The notes under the pieces are model-generated. The model was not told where the DNA came from and searched no databases. It saw only the letters and a program-made list of their open reading frames with translations. A stretch of DNA of 19,518 bases. Source: Flavobacteriaceae bacterium UBA2765. GTDB lineage: Bacteria; Bacteroidota; Bacteroidia; Flavobacteriales; Flavobacteriaceae. Positions 7,514 through 15,071 of this stretch are shown piece by piece. Location: positions 1 to 19,518 of the forward strand of contig DEIV01000029.1 in assembly GCA_002352665.1 (NCBI GenBank), written 5' to 3'. The stretch's first letter is position 1, and every line of letters starts with the position of its first letter. The position numbers and the translations under genes are program-made.

Positions 7514-8230
7514 TTAAATCAAATCATCTAATTTATTAACTGCTACATATCGTTCAACAGTAAAACCTTCAGCATGCTCTACCCCTATTAGCCTCCCCAG
7601 ATCTTTTGCTCTGTAGGCAATACTCTCTAAAAAATTCTTGCTCGTAATAGGAGAAACAGGTTCTTTACTATTCGGATCATATAATTGTGAGCTATACGCC
7701 TTTACGGCTTCCATTTTTATATTTATAAAGTTTGAAACATCAATAACAAAGTCTGGTTTTAAATTGTTCCACTGTATATAATGATACACATGTTTAGGTC
7801 GCCAAGCTTCTTGCGGCTTTCCTGACACCCAAGTTTCAATTTTTCGTAAGCCCGATAGAAAACAAGCATCACTTACTAGACTGCTCCCTTTTCCATGGTC
7901 AATATGTCGATCGTCAATAGCATTACACAACACAATGTCTGGTTGATATTTACGAATCATTTTAATGACTTCTAATTGATGTGGTTTATCATTGACAAAG
8001 AATCCATCCGCAAAGGCGAGGTTTTCTCTAACCACAACTCCTAAAATTTTAGCAGCTGTTTTGGCTTCTTTATCTCTTATTTCCGCAGAACCACGGGTAC
8101 CTAATTCTCCTCTGGTTAAATCAATAATACCAACTTTTTTTCTTAATGAAATTTCTTTAGCTATGGTTGCAGCACAACCTAATTCAACATCGTCAGGATG
8201 AGTACCAAAGGCTAGAATATCTAGTTTCAT
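7514..8230 (-). CDS. bshB1: Bacillithiol biosynthesis deacetylase BshB1
   Basis: This enzyme removes the acetyl group from N-acetylglucosaminyl-malate, the second step of bacillithiol synthesis. It belongs to the zinc-dependent PIG-L/LmbE family. The 238-residue length is usual. The zinc and catalytic motifs are intact: FGTHPDDVELG with His11, Asp13 and Asp14, and DDRHIDHGKG with His109 and His112. The C-terminal YRAKDLGRLIGVEHAEGF is characteristic of the BshB1 branch. The product glucosaminyl-malate goes to BshC, which is not in this window. The gene is solitary. A -7 element TATATTTG lies on the minus strand at 8249-8256, 19 bases before the start, without a clear -33 partner. Confidence 0.95.
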   Translation of the reverse strand: MKLDILAFGTHPDDVELGCAATIAKEISLRKKVGIIDLTRGELGTRGSAEIRDKEAKTAAKILGVVVRENLAFADGFFVNDKPHQLEVIKMIRKYQPDIVLCNAIDDRHIDHGKGSSLVSDACFLSGLRKIETWVSGKPQEAWRPKHVYHYIQWNNLKPDFVIDVSNFINIKMEAVKAYSSQLYDPNSKEPVSPITSKNFLESIAYRAKDLGRLIGVEHAEGFTVERYVAVNKLDDLI

Positions 8231-8248
8231 AATTTATAAATTAGATGT

Positions 8249-8256
8249 CAAATATA
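8249..8256 (-). promoter_or_regulatory. Candidate -7 element of bshB1
   Basis: TATATTTG on the minus strand matches TAnnTTTG exactly and lies 19 bases before the bshB1 start. No TTTG is found about 19 bases upstream of it, so the call is tentative. Confidence 0.35.
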
Positions 8257-8414
8257 CTATAAACCTGAGTTTGACCTAAGATTTGTTTACAGTTTAAATA
8301 ATTTTTTTCAATTCGGAGACGGATTTTAGAATCACTAACTAGTTAAGAAGATTCACGACTACCTTCATAAAAAATATGAAAGAATGCAAATAAAAAATTT
8401 CTTTAAACAGACTA

Positions 8415-8490
8415 CTTTCTGGGTCTTCACCTACAGAAAGGTTTACCTGAAGAGTGAAAGAGCTTACCCGAGGCGGCAACGGTTGGGGTA
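8415..8490. other. GC-richer, potentially structured intergenic segment
   Basis: This segment between bshB1 and the outer-membrane protein gene is clearly richer in GC than its surroundings. CTTTCTG (8415-8421) can pair with CAGAAAG (8434-8440). TCTTCA (8424-8429) can pair with TGAAGA (8448-8453), which is exclusive with or interlocked with the first stem. On the minus strand it follows the last gene of the transport operon and leads into a T-rich stretch (about 8386-8401). It could be a 3' structure or small RNA, but the evidence is only foldability and composition. Confidence 0.3.
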
Positions 8491-8499
8491 TTATTTAGA

Positions 8500-9720
8500 T
8501 TAAAAACTCCAACGAAATCTTAAATACACACTATTTTGAATATTAGAAAAACTTTCATTTTGCTTTCCATAAAATAGCTGTGCAATAGTGTCAAAATCCC
8601 AGTTTTGAGAGATCTGATAACTAAATTGGGGCATTATATAAACCCCATTGAGTTCATATGCGTATATTGTTGATATAGAGGTTCCTATAGCCGGAGTTAA
8701 AGGTTTGGCCGCTTGGAAAAAATATGACCATCTATTAGGCATTAAATTTTTAGCACTTAGTGTTGTACTATTAAATTGTTCAGGATCAAAAGAATTCGTG
8801 TTTTTAATGCCTCCACTATTAAATAAAGCCGCAGCATTAATTGAGAGCCCATTCTTGAAATAATAATCAAAGGATATACTTCCAACCAAAACATCATCCG
8901 AAATAGTTGCTTTATTTCTAGGAAAAAAGTAGCTGAACTCTCCTTTTATCCCAATACTTTTAATCGCACCCTCCCACCCTATTCCAAATGTATAATCTTT
9001 TAAATATTTAGCCGCAAGTACCTGAAAATCATAATCAAAATAGTGAAAATTATATTTAACGGCTGTTGTATTTTCATCCCATTTATCAGTATAATTAATA
9101 GCCGTTTCAACACTTGAATTTCCTGAAATAAAATATTGTACTCGTAAAGCATCAGCACCTGGACGCTCTTCATAATCAAAGTCAAAAAAGTTATAGGTAT
9201 TGAATAAGTCATTTGGATTCCAAGCCAAATTTTTACCCCAATTAATTCTTTGACGCCCCAGGGTTACCTGCCATTTATTTTTATGATAATCTATATACAA
9301 ACGATCTATTTTAGAATGAAATAACAAAGCGGATCTATTAATTATGTTGATACTCATATCAATATCTTGATTATCGGCGTCAATAAACGCAGCAAAATCG
9401 GGGGTTGCTTGTATGGTATTTCCCCAAAAAATTCTATTCCTAATCTCTACGGCGGTTGTGAGATGATCATCTATATAAACTTTTAATTTCAATCGATTAT
9501 GCAATAAGTTATCGTTAATTATAGCATCAAAATCTTGAAAGGTAGAAGTGTTTAAATATTTGATGTAACCGGAAAATTCAACATTTTCATTTGTCCAATT
9601 TTGATCTTCCTGAGCTTGAATGATAGCTACAAAAAAGAGTATTAAACCTGTAAAAATTAATCGTATAGAAGGCAAGTATTTGACAAAAATTTCAAGAATA
9701 TGTTTTAATTCTTTAACCAT
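8500..9720 (-). CDS. Outer-membrane beta-barrel protein of the five-gene transport operon
   Basis: The 406-residue protein has an export signal with a long N-terminal region (hydrophobic core about 21-36, ending IIQAQ) and then alternating beta strands. It ends with a terminal phenylalanine (RFRWSF), as outer-membrane barrels do. Residues 155-197 read GRQRINWGKN, NPNDLFN and ERPGADALRVQYF. This pattern (R-Q-x-x-x-W-G, then N-P-x-D, then P-G) is reminiscent of DUF1302/alginate-export-type porins. It is the last gene of the operon, 19 bases after the ATPase stop. By position it should be the outer-membrane partner of the ABC system, either as acceptor or exit pore. It is not a TonB-dependent receptor (no plug domain) and not TolC-like (no long helices). 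Cargo is unknown. Confidence 0.78.
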   Translation of the reverse strand: MVKELKHILEIFVKYLPSIRLIFTGLILFFVAIIQAQEDQNWTNENVEFSGYIKYLNTSTFQDFDAIINDNLLHNRLKLKVYIDDHLTTAVEIRNRIFWGNTIQATPDFAAFIDADNQDIDMSINIINRSALLFHSKIDRLYIDYHKNKWQVTLGRQRINWGKNLAWNPNDLFNTYNFFDFDYEERPGADALRVQYFISGNSSVETAINYTDKWDENTTAVKYNFHYFDYDFQVLAAKYLKDYTFGIGWEGAIKSIGIKGEFSYFFPRNKATISDDVLVGSISFDYYFKNGLSINAAALFNSGGIKNTNSFDPEQFNSTTLSAKNLMPNRWSYFFQAAKPLTPAIGTSISTIYAYELNGVYIMPQFSYQISQNWDFDTIAQLFYGKQNESFSNIQNSVYLRFRWSF

Positions 9721-9739
9721 ACATCATACCTAAGGCAAA

Positions 9740-10432
9740 TTAATTAATGCTACTATTAACATCAGACACGACCTTTCCGTCTTCAATTGTTATCACTCGA
9801 TGAGCACGATCAATCACTCTTTGATCGTGGGTAGAAAATATAAAGGTCATGTCTTCTTTTTTGTTGAGGTTTTCCATAATATCTAATAGATCTGTAGTAG
9901 ATTTACTATCTAAATTAGCTGTTGGCTCATCTGCTAAAACAAATTTAGGTTTTGATGCCAATGCTCTTGCCACAGCGACCCGTTGCTGTTGTCCACCACT
10001 CATTTGATTAGGTCTTTTGTTCATTTGCTCTACAATACCAACTGATTTCAATAGGTTTAAGACACGAGTATCTATTTCATTTTTTGACCTTTTTTGTAGT
10101 AACATAATAAATCCAACATTTTCAGCAGCCGTAAAAACCGGTATCAAATTATAGGATTGAAATACAAAACCTATTTTATTCTTTCTAAAATCAATCAGTT
10201 TATTATCTGATAAATTAGTCAAGTCTGTTCCTTCTATCCATACTGTTCCTTCTGTTTGTCTATCCAAACCTCCGATAATATTTAGCAATGTAGTTTTACC
10301 AGAACCTGAAGGGCCCACAATAGCTGTAAATTCTCCTTTTTTAATAGTCAAATCAATACCTTGCAAGGCATGCACAGGTATTTTATTAGGATTATATATT
10401 TTAGTAATCCCCTTAGTTACAATCAAGTCCAT
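9740..10432 (-). CDS. ABC transporter ATP-binding protein (LolD/MacB type)
   Basis: The 230-residue protein is a stand-alone nucleotide-binding domain of the LolD/MacB/FtsE group that powers FtsX-like permeases. All motifs are present: Walker A GPSGSGKT (40-47), Q-loop Gln92, signature MSGGQQQR (144-151), Walker B FVLADEP with catalytic Glu169, D-loop ANLD (172-175) and the switch His202. The gene overlaps the end of the second permease gene by 10 bases, showing translational coupling. One ATPase with two different FtsX permeases matches the LolC-LolE-LolD2 architecture. Such machines use ATP to drive conformational change of a periplasmic domain rather than classical import. It could be called LolD-like, but the operon differs from the housekeeping lol genes. 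Confidence 0.92.
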   Translation of the reverse strand: MDLIVTKGITKIYNPNKIPVHALQGIDLTIKKGEFTAIVGPSGSGKTTLLNIIGGLDRQTEGTVWIEGTDLTNLSDNKLIDFRKNKIGFVFQSYNLIPVFTAAENVGFIMLLQKRSKNEIDTRVLNLLKSVGIVEQMNKRPNQMSGGQQQRVAVARALASKPKFVLADEPTANLDSKSTTDLLDIMENLNKKEDMTFIFSTHDQRVIDRAHRVITIEDGKVVSDVNSSIN

Positions 10433-11712
10433 ATAGATCGAATTTTATTTCTTAAAAATTTAAATAACCAAACCATAAGTCCGTCTCTTGTTTCAAAACT
10501 TCCACGAATAGCTTCAACGGGTCTTAATCTTATAGCTTTCCATGCAGGGTATAATGAACCTAGTAGAGCAGTCAAACTTACTGCTACTACCAACTGCCAA
10601 TATGTATCTGTTGGGACATTGGGATAAATAAAATTATCGAATCCAAATTGTTTCATCCCTTCTTCAGAATAGAAAAATAAATTAATTCCATTCTTATTAA
10701 AATAGCTTGTTGTCATATATCCTAAAATTAAACCTACCGGTGCTGCTACCATAGCTAATAAGATTGTCTCCACGACAATCATCATAAAAATTTTCATCTT
10801 ATTCATTCCTACAGACATTAGCATTCCCAATTCACGTACTCTTTCTAAAACCGCCATCATCATAGTATTGATGATACCAAATACCAGTGCCAACATGAAA
10901 ATAACCATATAAATTATCCCTGCCATTTTTATTTGTGATTGAAACAAGGCTAATTCAGGCTGTACTTCTTTATAATTTCTAACTAGAAGATCTGGATACA
11001 TTTTGGATATTTTTGCTTGAATGCTATCCAGCTCAGATAGATCATCTATCAAAATGGCAACTTCATGACCATTTCCATTTATATCTAATAAAGTATTTAA
11101 ATCTTTTTGACAAACGAAAACAATTGATTCATCATAGATATTATTTCCTGTTTCAAACATTCCTACCACCCTGAAAGCACCCATTGTAATTTCATTATCC
11201 AAATTCTGAAAGGTCAATACAACTTTTGAACGCAGTTTTACCTTTAACTTTTTAGCTGTCCTTTTACTGATCAATATTTGGTTCTTTTTGGTGTCAGTAA
11301 GGTATTTACCAGCTATCATTTTTTGTGACACCCCTGAAACATTAGTCTCATATTTGGGTACAACACCAATTGCCATAATACCTCTACCCGCATGACTAGA
11401 GCTAATCATAGCATTGGTAATTGTCTTATAAGAAACAGCTTTAACACCAGTTATACTATCCACCTCATTTTTTATGGCAGTAATATCACTTATAAAATAC
11501 TTACTTTCTTTATCATTTATAAAATCAGGATGATGAATTTTAATATGAGAAACTTCATTTTTTATCGCATTATTTATATAGCTTTCAATCATACCATTTA
11601 CCATACCTACTAAAAAAATAATCGACCATATACCTATAATGATAGCCCCTATTACCACAAGGCTTCTCATGATATTCCGCCAAATATTTCGCCATGCTAT
11701 TTTAATAATCAT
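10423..11712 (-). CDS. FtsX/MacB-type ABC transporter permease (second of two)
   Basis: The protein has a first membrane helix near the N-terminus after MIIKIAWRNIWRN. A periplasmic MacB-like core domain of roughly 220 residues follows, then three C-terminal helices that form the FtsX domain. The loop motif RVRELGMLMSVGMNKMKIF is the coupling segment to the ATPase, and the end reads LRPVEAIRGSFETRDG. The frame is open back to an ATG at 11748, but that would overlap the upstream gene by 20 bases. I prefer ATG 11712 (or 11718) because its product then starts like the sister permease (MLLKLAWRN). This leaves a gap of 16 bases after that gene. It probably forms a heterodimer with the product of 11729-12955. 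Family is firm; substrate unknown. Confidence 0.9.
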   Translation of the reverse strand: MIIKIAWRNIWRNIMRSLVVIGAIIIGIWSIIFLVGMVNGMIESYINNAIKNEVSHIKIHHPDFINDKESKYFISDITAIKNEVDSITGVKAVSYKTITNAMISSSHAGRGIMAIGVVPKYETNVSGVSQKMIAGKYLTDTKKNQILISKRTAKKLKVKLRSKVVLTFQNLDNEITMGAFRVVGMFETGNNIYDESIVFVCQKDLNTLLDINGNGHEVAILIDDLSELDSIQAKISKMYPDLLVRNYKEVQPELALFQSQIKMAGIIYMVIFMLALVFGIINTMMMAVLERVRELGMLMSVGMNKMKIFMMIVVETILLAMVAAPVGLILGYMTTSYFNKNGINLFFYSEEGMKQFGFDNFIYPNVPTDTYWQLVVAVSLTALLGSLYPAWKAIRLRPVEAIRGSFETRDGLMVWLFKFLRNKIRSIWT

Positions 11713-11728
11713 TCCCATTATATTTTCA

Positions 11729-12955
11729 TTAATCGCACATTGCCTCAACAGGTTTCAATTTATAGACTTTCCAAACTGCAAATAATGCTAACAGGCTAGT
11801 TATAATTAGTACTAAAATGGCCTGTGAATAAAACAAGGAAGCATCCATTACAGTAGGAAATATTGGGTCAAACCCCCATTTTGCATAAGTTTCTGCCATT
11901 CCTTCTCCATATTGGCTAAAATCAATCGGGTTTATTTTAAAATAATATACTAACGGCAAAGCGGCTAACATGCCGAAAATAATTCCTAATAATGCCATAA
12001 ATAAGATTTCAATCCAAGTAGCAAAAGCTAATAATCTTCTGCTCATCCCTATAGAAAGTAAAACACCAAATTCATATTCTCTTTCTTTCATCATCATTAG
12101 TATTGTTCCAAAAATACCAAAAGAAATAATTAGATAAAGTACTAAAAGGAAAATATAATTACCTGCTGCATCTGTTTTTTGAGCTTCAACCAGGTCAGGT
12201 AACATAGCATGCCAGTCCATTACCTCATAAGTTTCTGCATCTAAACGTTCTTGTAATTCGACAATAACACTTTTTAAGTAATCTTTATCGTCAAGTTGTA
12301 GGGCTAACGATGTGGCCATTGAAGTTGCACCTAACAAGATTTGTGCTTCAGCCAATGGTAAATAAATCATTCTTTTATTTAGATCCGGAGAAGCGAAATG
12401 TACTATACCCTTAACAGGATATTTACCGGCAGCGTTTACACCATGATAACCTTGTGTAAGGATGACCAATGTATCACCTAAGTTTACTTTTAAAAGATCT
12501 TTTACACCTTCGGCAATTAATAAGGCTTTATCATTTTTATCAAAATAAGTACCTTCAGTTATTCGTGATTTTAATTGGGTTAGTTTATCTTCCGTATCGG
12601 GGATGGTTCCTATGATCATCATACCACTAGTATGCTCACCTGAAGAGAGTAAGGCAAAGGTTTCTAAACGTGGTATAATTAGATTTAATCCTTTAATTTT
12701 AGCCGGTAATTGTAACAATTCTTCATTTAGTTCTAAGGCATCATCTATCGTTTTTTCATCCCAATATCCCTTCTTGTGAATTTGGCCATAGCCATAATAA
12801 TAATTTACAATATTGTCTAGCATTCTTACCCATGCTCCTTTTTGAAAAGAATTCATAAAAATTGAAAACAAAACTGCAAAGAAAATTGAAGCGACGGTTA
12901 TGAGTGTTCGTCGTTTGTTACGCCATATATTCCGCCAAGCGAGTTTTAGCAGCAA
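11729..12955 (-). CDS. FtsX/MacB-type ABC transporter permease (first of two)
   Basis: The 408-residue inner-membrane protein starts MLLKLAWRNIWRNKRRT, a positive cytoplasmic start followed by helix 1 (about 17-36). A periplasmic MacB_PCD-like domain fills about 40-265 (IIPRLETFALLSSGEHTSG, MIIGTIPDTE). Three more helices (about 270-295, 315-345 and 375-398) form the FtsX domain, with the coupling loop KEREYEFGVLLSIGMSRR between the first two of them. The C-terminus KLKPVEAMCD is typical. The sister permease downstream shares the layout but is clearly divergent in sequence, as in LolC/LolE pairs. The gap to the LolA-like gene upstream is 114 bases, still consistent with one operon. Confidence 0.92.
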   Translation of the reverse strand: MLLKLAWRNIWRNKRRTLITVASIFFAVLFSIFMNSFQKGAWVRMLDNIVNYYYGYGQIHKKGYWDEKTIDDALELNEELLQLPAKIKGLNLIIPRLETFALLSSGEHTSGMMIIGTIPDTEDKLTQLKSRITEGTYFDKNDKALLIAEGVKDLLKVNLGDTLVILTQGYHGVNAAGKYPVKGIVHFASPDLNKRMIYLPLAEAQILLGATSMATSLALQLDDKDYLKSVIVELQERLDAETYEVMDWHAMLPDLVEAQKTDAAGNYIFLLVLYLIISFGIFGTILMMMKEREYEFGVLLSIGMSRRLLAFATWIEILFMALLGIIFGMLAALPLVYYFKINPIDFSQYGEGMAETYAKWGFDPIFPTVMDASLFYSQAILVLIITSLLALFAVWKVYKLKPVEAMCD

Positions 12956-13069
12956 TTCAAGTGAATTTTATAATTTATTATTACTAACTTTCTATTCCTC
13001 TATTTAAAAGAATCAAAATTATTAGATTCATTATAATCTTGTCTCTATCCTATAAATATCAACTTAAAA

Positions 13070-13819
13070 TTAATGTATTCGTTTCATATAATTTGTGGTA
13101 AAATATTGATCAGATATTTTGATATCAAATTGTAATTTATCATATATCAATACGGTCTCCTGACCTTCATCTTCAACAGGTATTACGCGTAATTTAGAAG
13201 GTAATTTTTTTCCACTAAACTCTTTTATATCTGAACCTATCATTTGATTTACTAAAAAATCATCTTCATCATAATAATCAGTTTGTAACATCATATATTC
13301 TGTTTGATCAACCCAAATTATTACCTTCCCCCAAACAACTGGAGCATCTTCTTTTGGAATCAATTCTAAAACCCAGCAATTGTACCCTTCTTTAACTTCT
13401 TTCCCAATAATTTTATGTGTGTAGTCTTCTAAAATTGACGATTGTTTTACAAGATCATCATTGGTCAAATCGGTTCCCATCCAGTTTTGCAACATCATTG
13501 AGGGTGGAAATTTAATGGTTCGATCAATGGTTGGCATATAATTCCATACTTCTTTTCCTCGCATTAAAAATACGGTTCCCTTTTCTTTGGCAGGACTTGT
13601 TACAACTGACACTGAATAATCAGTACCTTTAGTCCATCCCTTAATTTTCATCTGCTTTGACCATTTTGGCCTCACTATATTAATTGTCATTTCTGAATAC
13701 GACGACGTACCTCTATACTTTTCATCAGCTTTTTTAATGATTTCTTGAGCAGTTTGAGCCGTTGAAATAAAGGTAAACCACATTAAAATCAATGTGATAC
13801 TATTTTTTAAGTTTTTCAT
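13070..13819 (-). CDS. LolA-like periplasmic protein (outer membrane lipoprotein-sorting family)
   Basis: The 249-residue protein has a signal peptide (residues 1-21, ending FISTAQ). Its mature part resembles the LolA-like family annotated as outer membrane lipoprotein-sorting protein. Features seen are the start TAQEIIKKADEKYRG, the strand pair FLMRGKEVWNYMPTIDRTIKFP, the signature QNWMGTDLTNDDLV (111-124), and later strands WGKVIIWVDQTEY and PSKLRVIPVEDEG. LolA-fold proteins carry acylated or hydrophobic cargo across the periplasm in a half-barrel. It is the first gene of the operon with two FtsX permeases, an ATPase and an outer-membrane barrel. It is therefore the probable shuttle between them. 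It is longer than classical LolA (about 180-200 mature residues), so it is probably a specialised paralog. Confidence 0.88.
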   Translation of the reverse strand: MKNLKNSITLILMWFTFISTAQTAQEIIKKADEKYRGTSSYSEMTINIVRPKWSKQMKIKGWTKGTDYSVSVVTSPAKEKGTVFLMRGKEVWNYMPTIDRTIKFPPSMMLQNWMGTDLTNDDLVKQSSILEDYTHKIIGKEVKEGYNCWVLELIPKEDAPVVWGKVIIWVDQTEYMMLQTDYYDEDDFLVNQMIGSDIKEFSGKKLPSKLRVIPVEDEGQETVLIYDKLQFDIKISDQYFTTNYMKRIH

Positions 13820-14092
13820 CTACACGTTTTAGTAATTTCAGATCATAATAAATAGAAAAAAATGTAATGCGTTAAATTCTTACATAAATATACATCAAAA
13901 TATTTATCCTTGAAAGGCTTATTGTAAGGAAATTTATCTTCCTTGCCATGACTCAGCTCAGTCTTAGAGAAAAGCAATTGAAAAATCCAGTTAAATTTAA
14001 ATTGTTAAACTGATATTCATCATTGTAAATGGTTTTTTATAATAGTAAATTTGATCAAGTAAATTATTTATTAACCTTAAAAAAATAAAGCG
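13820..14092. other. Divergent intergenic region between the transport operon and the YtxH operon
   Basis: Both flanking operons start here and read outward. The plus-strand promoter is called separately. For the transport operon the minus strand has ATATTTTG near 13893-13900, close to but not matching the -7 consensus. No gene fits. A weak inverted repeat (AAGGA/TCCTT, about 13927-13945) is present. No regulator site can be identified. Confidence 0.4.
14023..14053 (+). promoter_or_regulatory. Bacteroidota-type promoter of the YtxH operon
   Basis: TTG (14023-14025), a 20-base spacer and TAAATTTG (14046-14053) fit the -33/-7 pattern, with an exact -7 match. The first start codon follows 39 bases later. 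Confidence 0.55.
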
Positions 14093-14425
14093 ATGTCAAA
14101 AAATAGTGGAAATGTATTATTAGCCTTGCTAGCCGGGGCAGTAGTGGGTACTGGTGTTGGTATATTATATGCTCCAGATAAAGGAACTAGTACTAGAAAA
14201 AAAATAAAAGATAAAGCTGTAAAAGCTAAAGAGGAAATTTCTGAAAAAGTATCTCATGCTAAGGAAGATATATCAAAGGCTGTTGACACTAAAAAGAAAG
14301 ATTTTGAAAAAAAATTAGAGGATACTCTTTCTAAAGTGAGCTTAAAGGCAGATGCTATGATTGTAGATCTTGAACATAAATTAGAAGATATTAGAAAGAA
14401 AAATGCTCATCTTCAAAAGAATTAA
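14093..14425 (+). CDS. YtxH domain-containing protein
   Basis: The 110-residue protein has one N-terminal glycine- and alanine-rich membrane helix (about 7-27, LLALLAGAVVGTGVGILYAP), followed by the YtxH-typical DKGTSTRKKIKDKA. A long charged helix of Lys/Glu-rich repeats follows (about 36-108), probably coiled coil. The family is widespread in Bacillota and Bacteroidota, is often linked with general stress, and has no known enzyme activity. It is the first gene of a three-gene operon, 6 bases before the holin-like gene. A consensus promoter lies upstream. Confidence 0.88.
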   Translation: MSKNSGNVLLALLAGAVVGTGVGILYAPDKGTSTRKKIKDKAVKAKEEISEKVSHAKEDISKAVDTKKKDFEKKLEDTLSKVSLKADAMIVDLEHKLEDIRKKNAHLQKN

Positions 14426-14431
14426 CAACAA

Positions 14432-14797
14432 ATGGCTTTTGAGAATTTAAAAGAGAACCTATCAGATGTTGACACGAATGTTCGATCATACATAGAAAAC
14501 AGCAGCGAGTACTACCAACTTAAAGCTTTCAAAGTTTTAATGAAAAGTGTTACTTCCTTTTCTAAAGTTTTACTTATTGGGGCAATGATAATGATGATTC
14601 TGTTTATGTTTTCATTGGCTGCATCATTTAGTATTGGTCAAATTATAGATAACCTTGCTTATGGATTTGCCGCTGTTGGTGTGTTCTATGTTATTATAGG
14701 TTTTATAATCTATTTATTGAGGGACAAAATTGACAAACCCTTGTTAAAAATATTTTCAAACTTTTATTTTGATAAAAATGGCAGAGAGAAACTATAG
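14432..14797 (+). CDS. Holin-like/YqjE-type small membrane protein
   Basis: The 121-residue protein has an N-terminal amphipathic part (1-40) and two membrane helices (about 42-70 and 76-98), joined by a short loop (IGQIIDNLAYG). A charged tail (LRDKIDKPLLKIFSNFYFDKNGREKL) follows. This layout fits the YqjE or phage-holin-superfamily proteins that commonly follow YtxH genes. In this setting the holin name reflects topology, not phage origin: no phage gene is nearby. It is the middle gene of the operon and overlaps the next gene by 20 bases. Confidence 0.8.
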   Translation: MAFENLKENLSDVDTNVRSYIENSSEYYQLKAFKVLMKSVTSFSKVLLIGAMIMMILFMFSLAASFSIGQIIDNLAYGFAAVGVFYVIIGFIIYLLRDKIDKPLLKIFSNFYFDKNGREKL

Positions 14798-15029
14798 TTC
14801 TTTTAAAGAAATAGATCAACAACTTAAAATTTTATGGCTTCAAAAAGAGATAGATTGTGAAAATATTAAATTAGGCATTCATAGATCAAAAGACAATCTA
14901 AATCCTCGTAAACTGTTAAATGCAATTCATGTACCAAAAGGTTTGGGTAGCATTTGGCAAAATATTGTTGTTACCATTATTGCAGAAAAATTGTTTAAAA
15001 GGTTTGTAAAAAAAGAGCGAATTGAGTAA
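14778..15029 (+). CDS. Small basic protein of the YtxH/holin-like operon
   Basis: The 83-residue protein has no clear membrane segment except a weak hydrophobic stretch (about 55-68, WQNIVVTIIAEKLF). It begins MAERNYSSFKEIDQQLKILWLQKEIDCENIKL. ATG 14778 is chosen; the frame extends to a TTG at 14769 but the ATG is preferable. It overlaps the holin-like gene by 20 bases, a sign of translational coupling. Small partners of this size regularly end YtxH/YqjE operons in Flavobacteriaceae. I assign no function. The gene converges with the trans-sulfuration gene, with 42 bases between the stops. Confidence 0.75.
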   Translation: MAERNYSSFKEIDQQLKILWLQKEIDCENIKLGIHRSKDNLNPRKLLNAIHVPKGLGSIWQNIVVTIIAEKLFKRFVKKERIE

Positions 15030-15071
15030 AAAAAATAATTATAATTAATTCAAAAAGCTTGAACTTCGTTG

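Noticed and set aside
7992..8201. Plus-strand reading frame of 69 codons inside bshB1
   Set aside because: It is antisense to highly conserved BshB1 residues, including the HPDD motif, and is a shadow of that gene. The same applies to 8648-8863, 9000-9212, 11392-11613 and 15541-15795.
11713..11748. The upstream ATG 11748 as start of the second permease
   Set aside because: It would overlap the previous gene by 20 bases and add a segment (MRQCAINENI) foreign to the family. The internal ATG gives a start like the sister permease.
14432..14797. A holin suggesting a prophage or tailocin
   Set aside because: The YtxH and small-partner neighbours place it in a standard cellular operon, and no phage structural or lysis gene is in the window.
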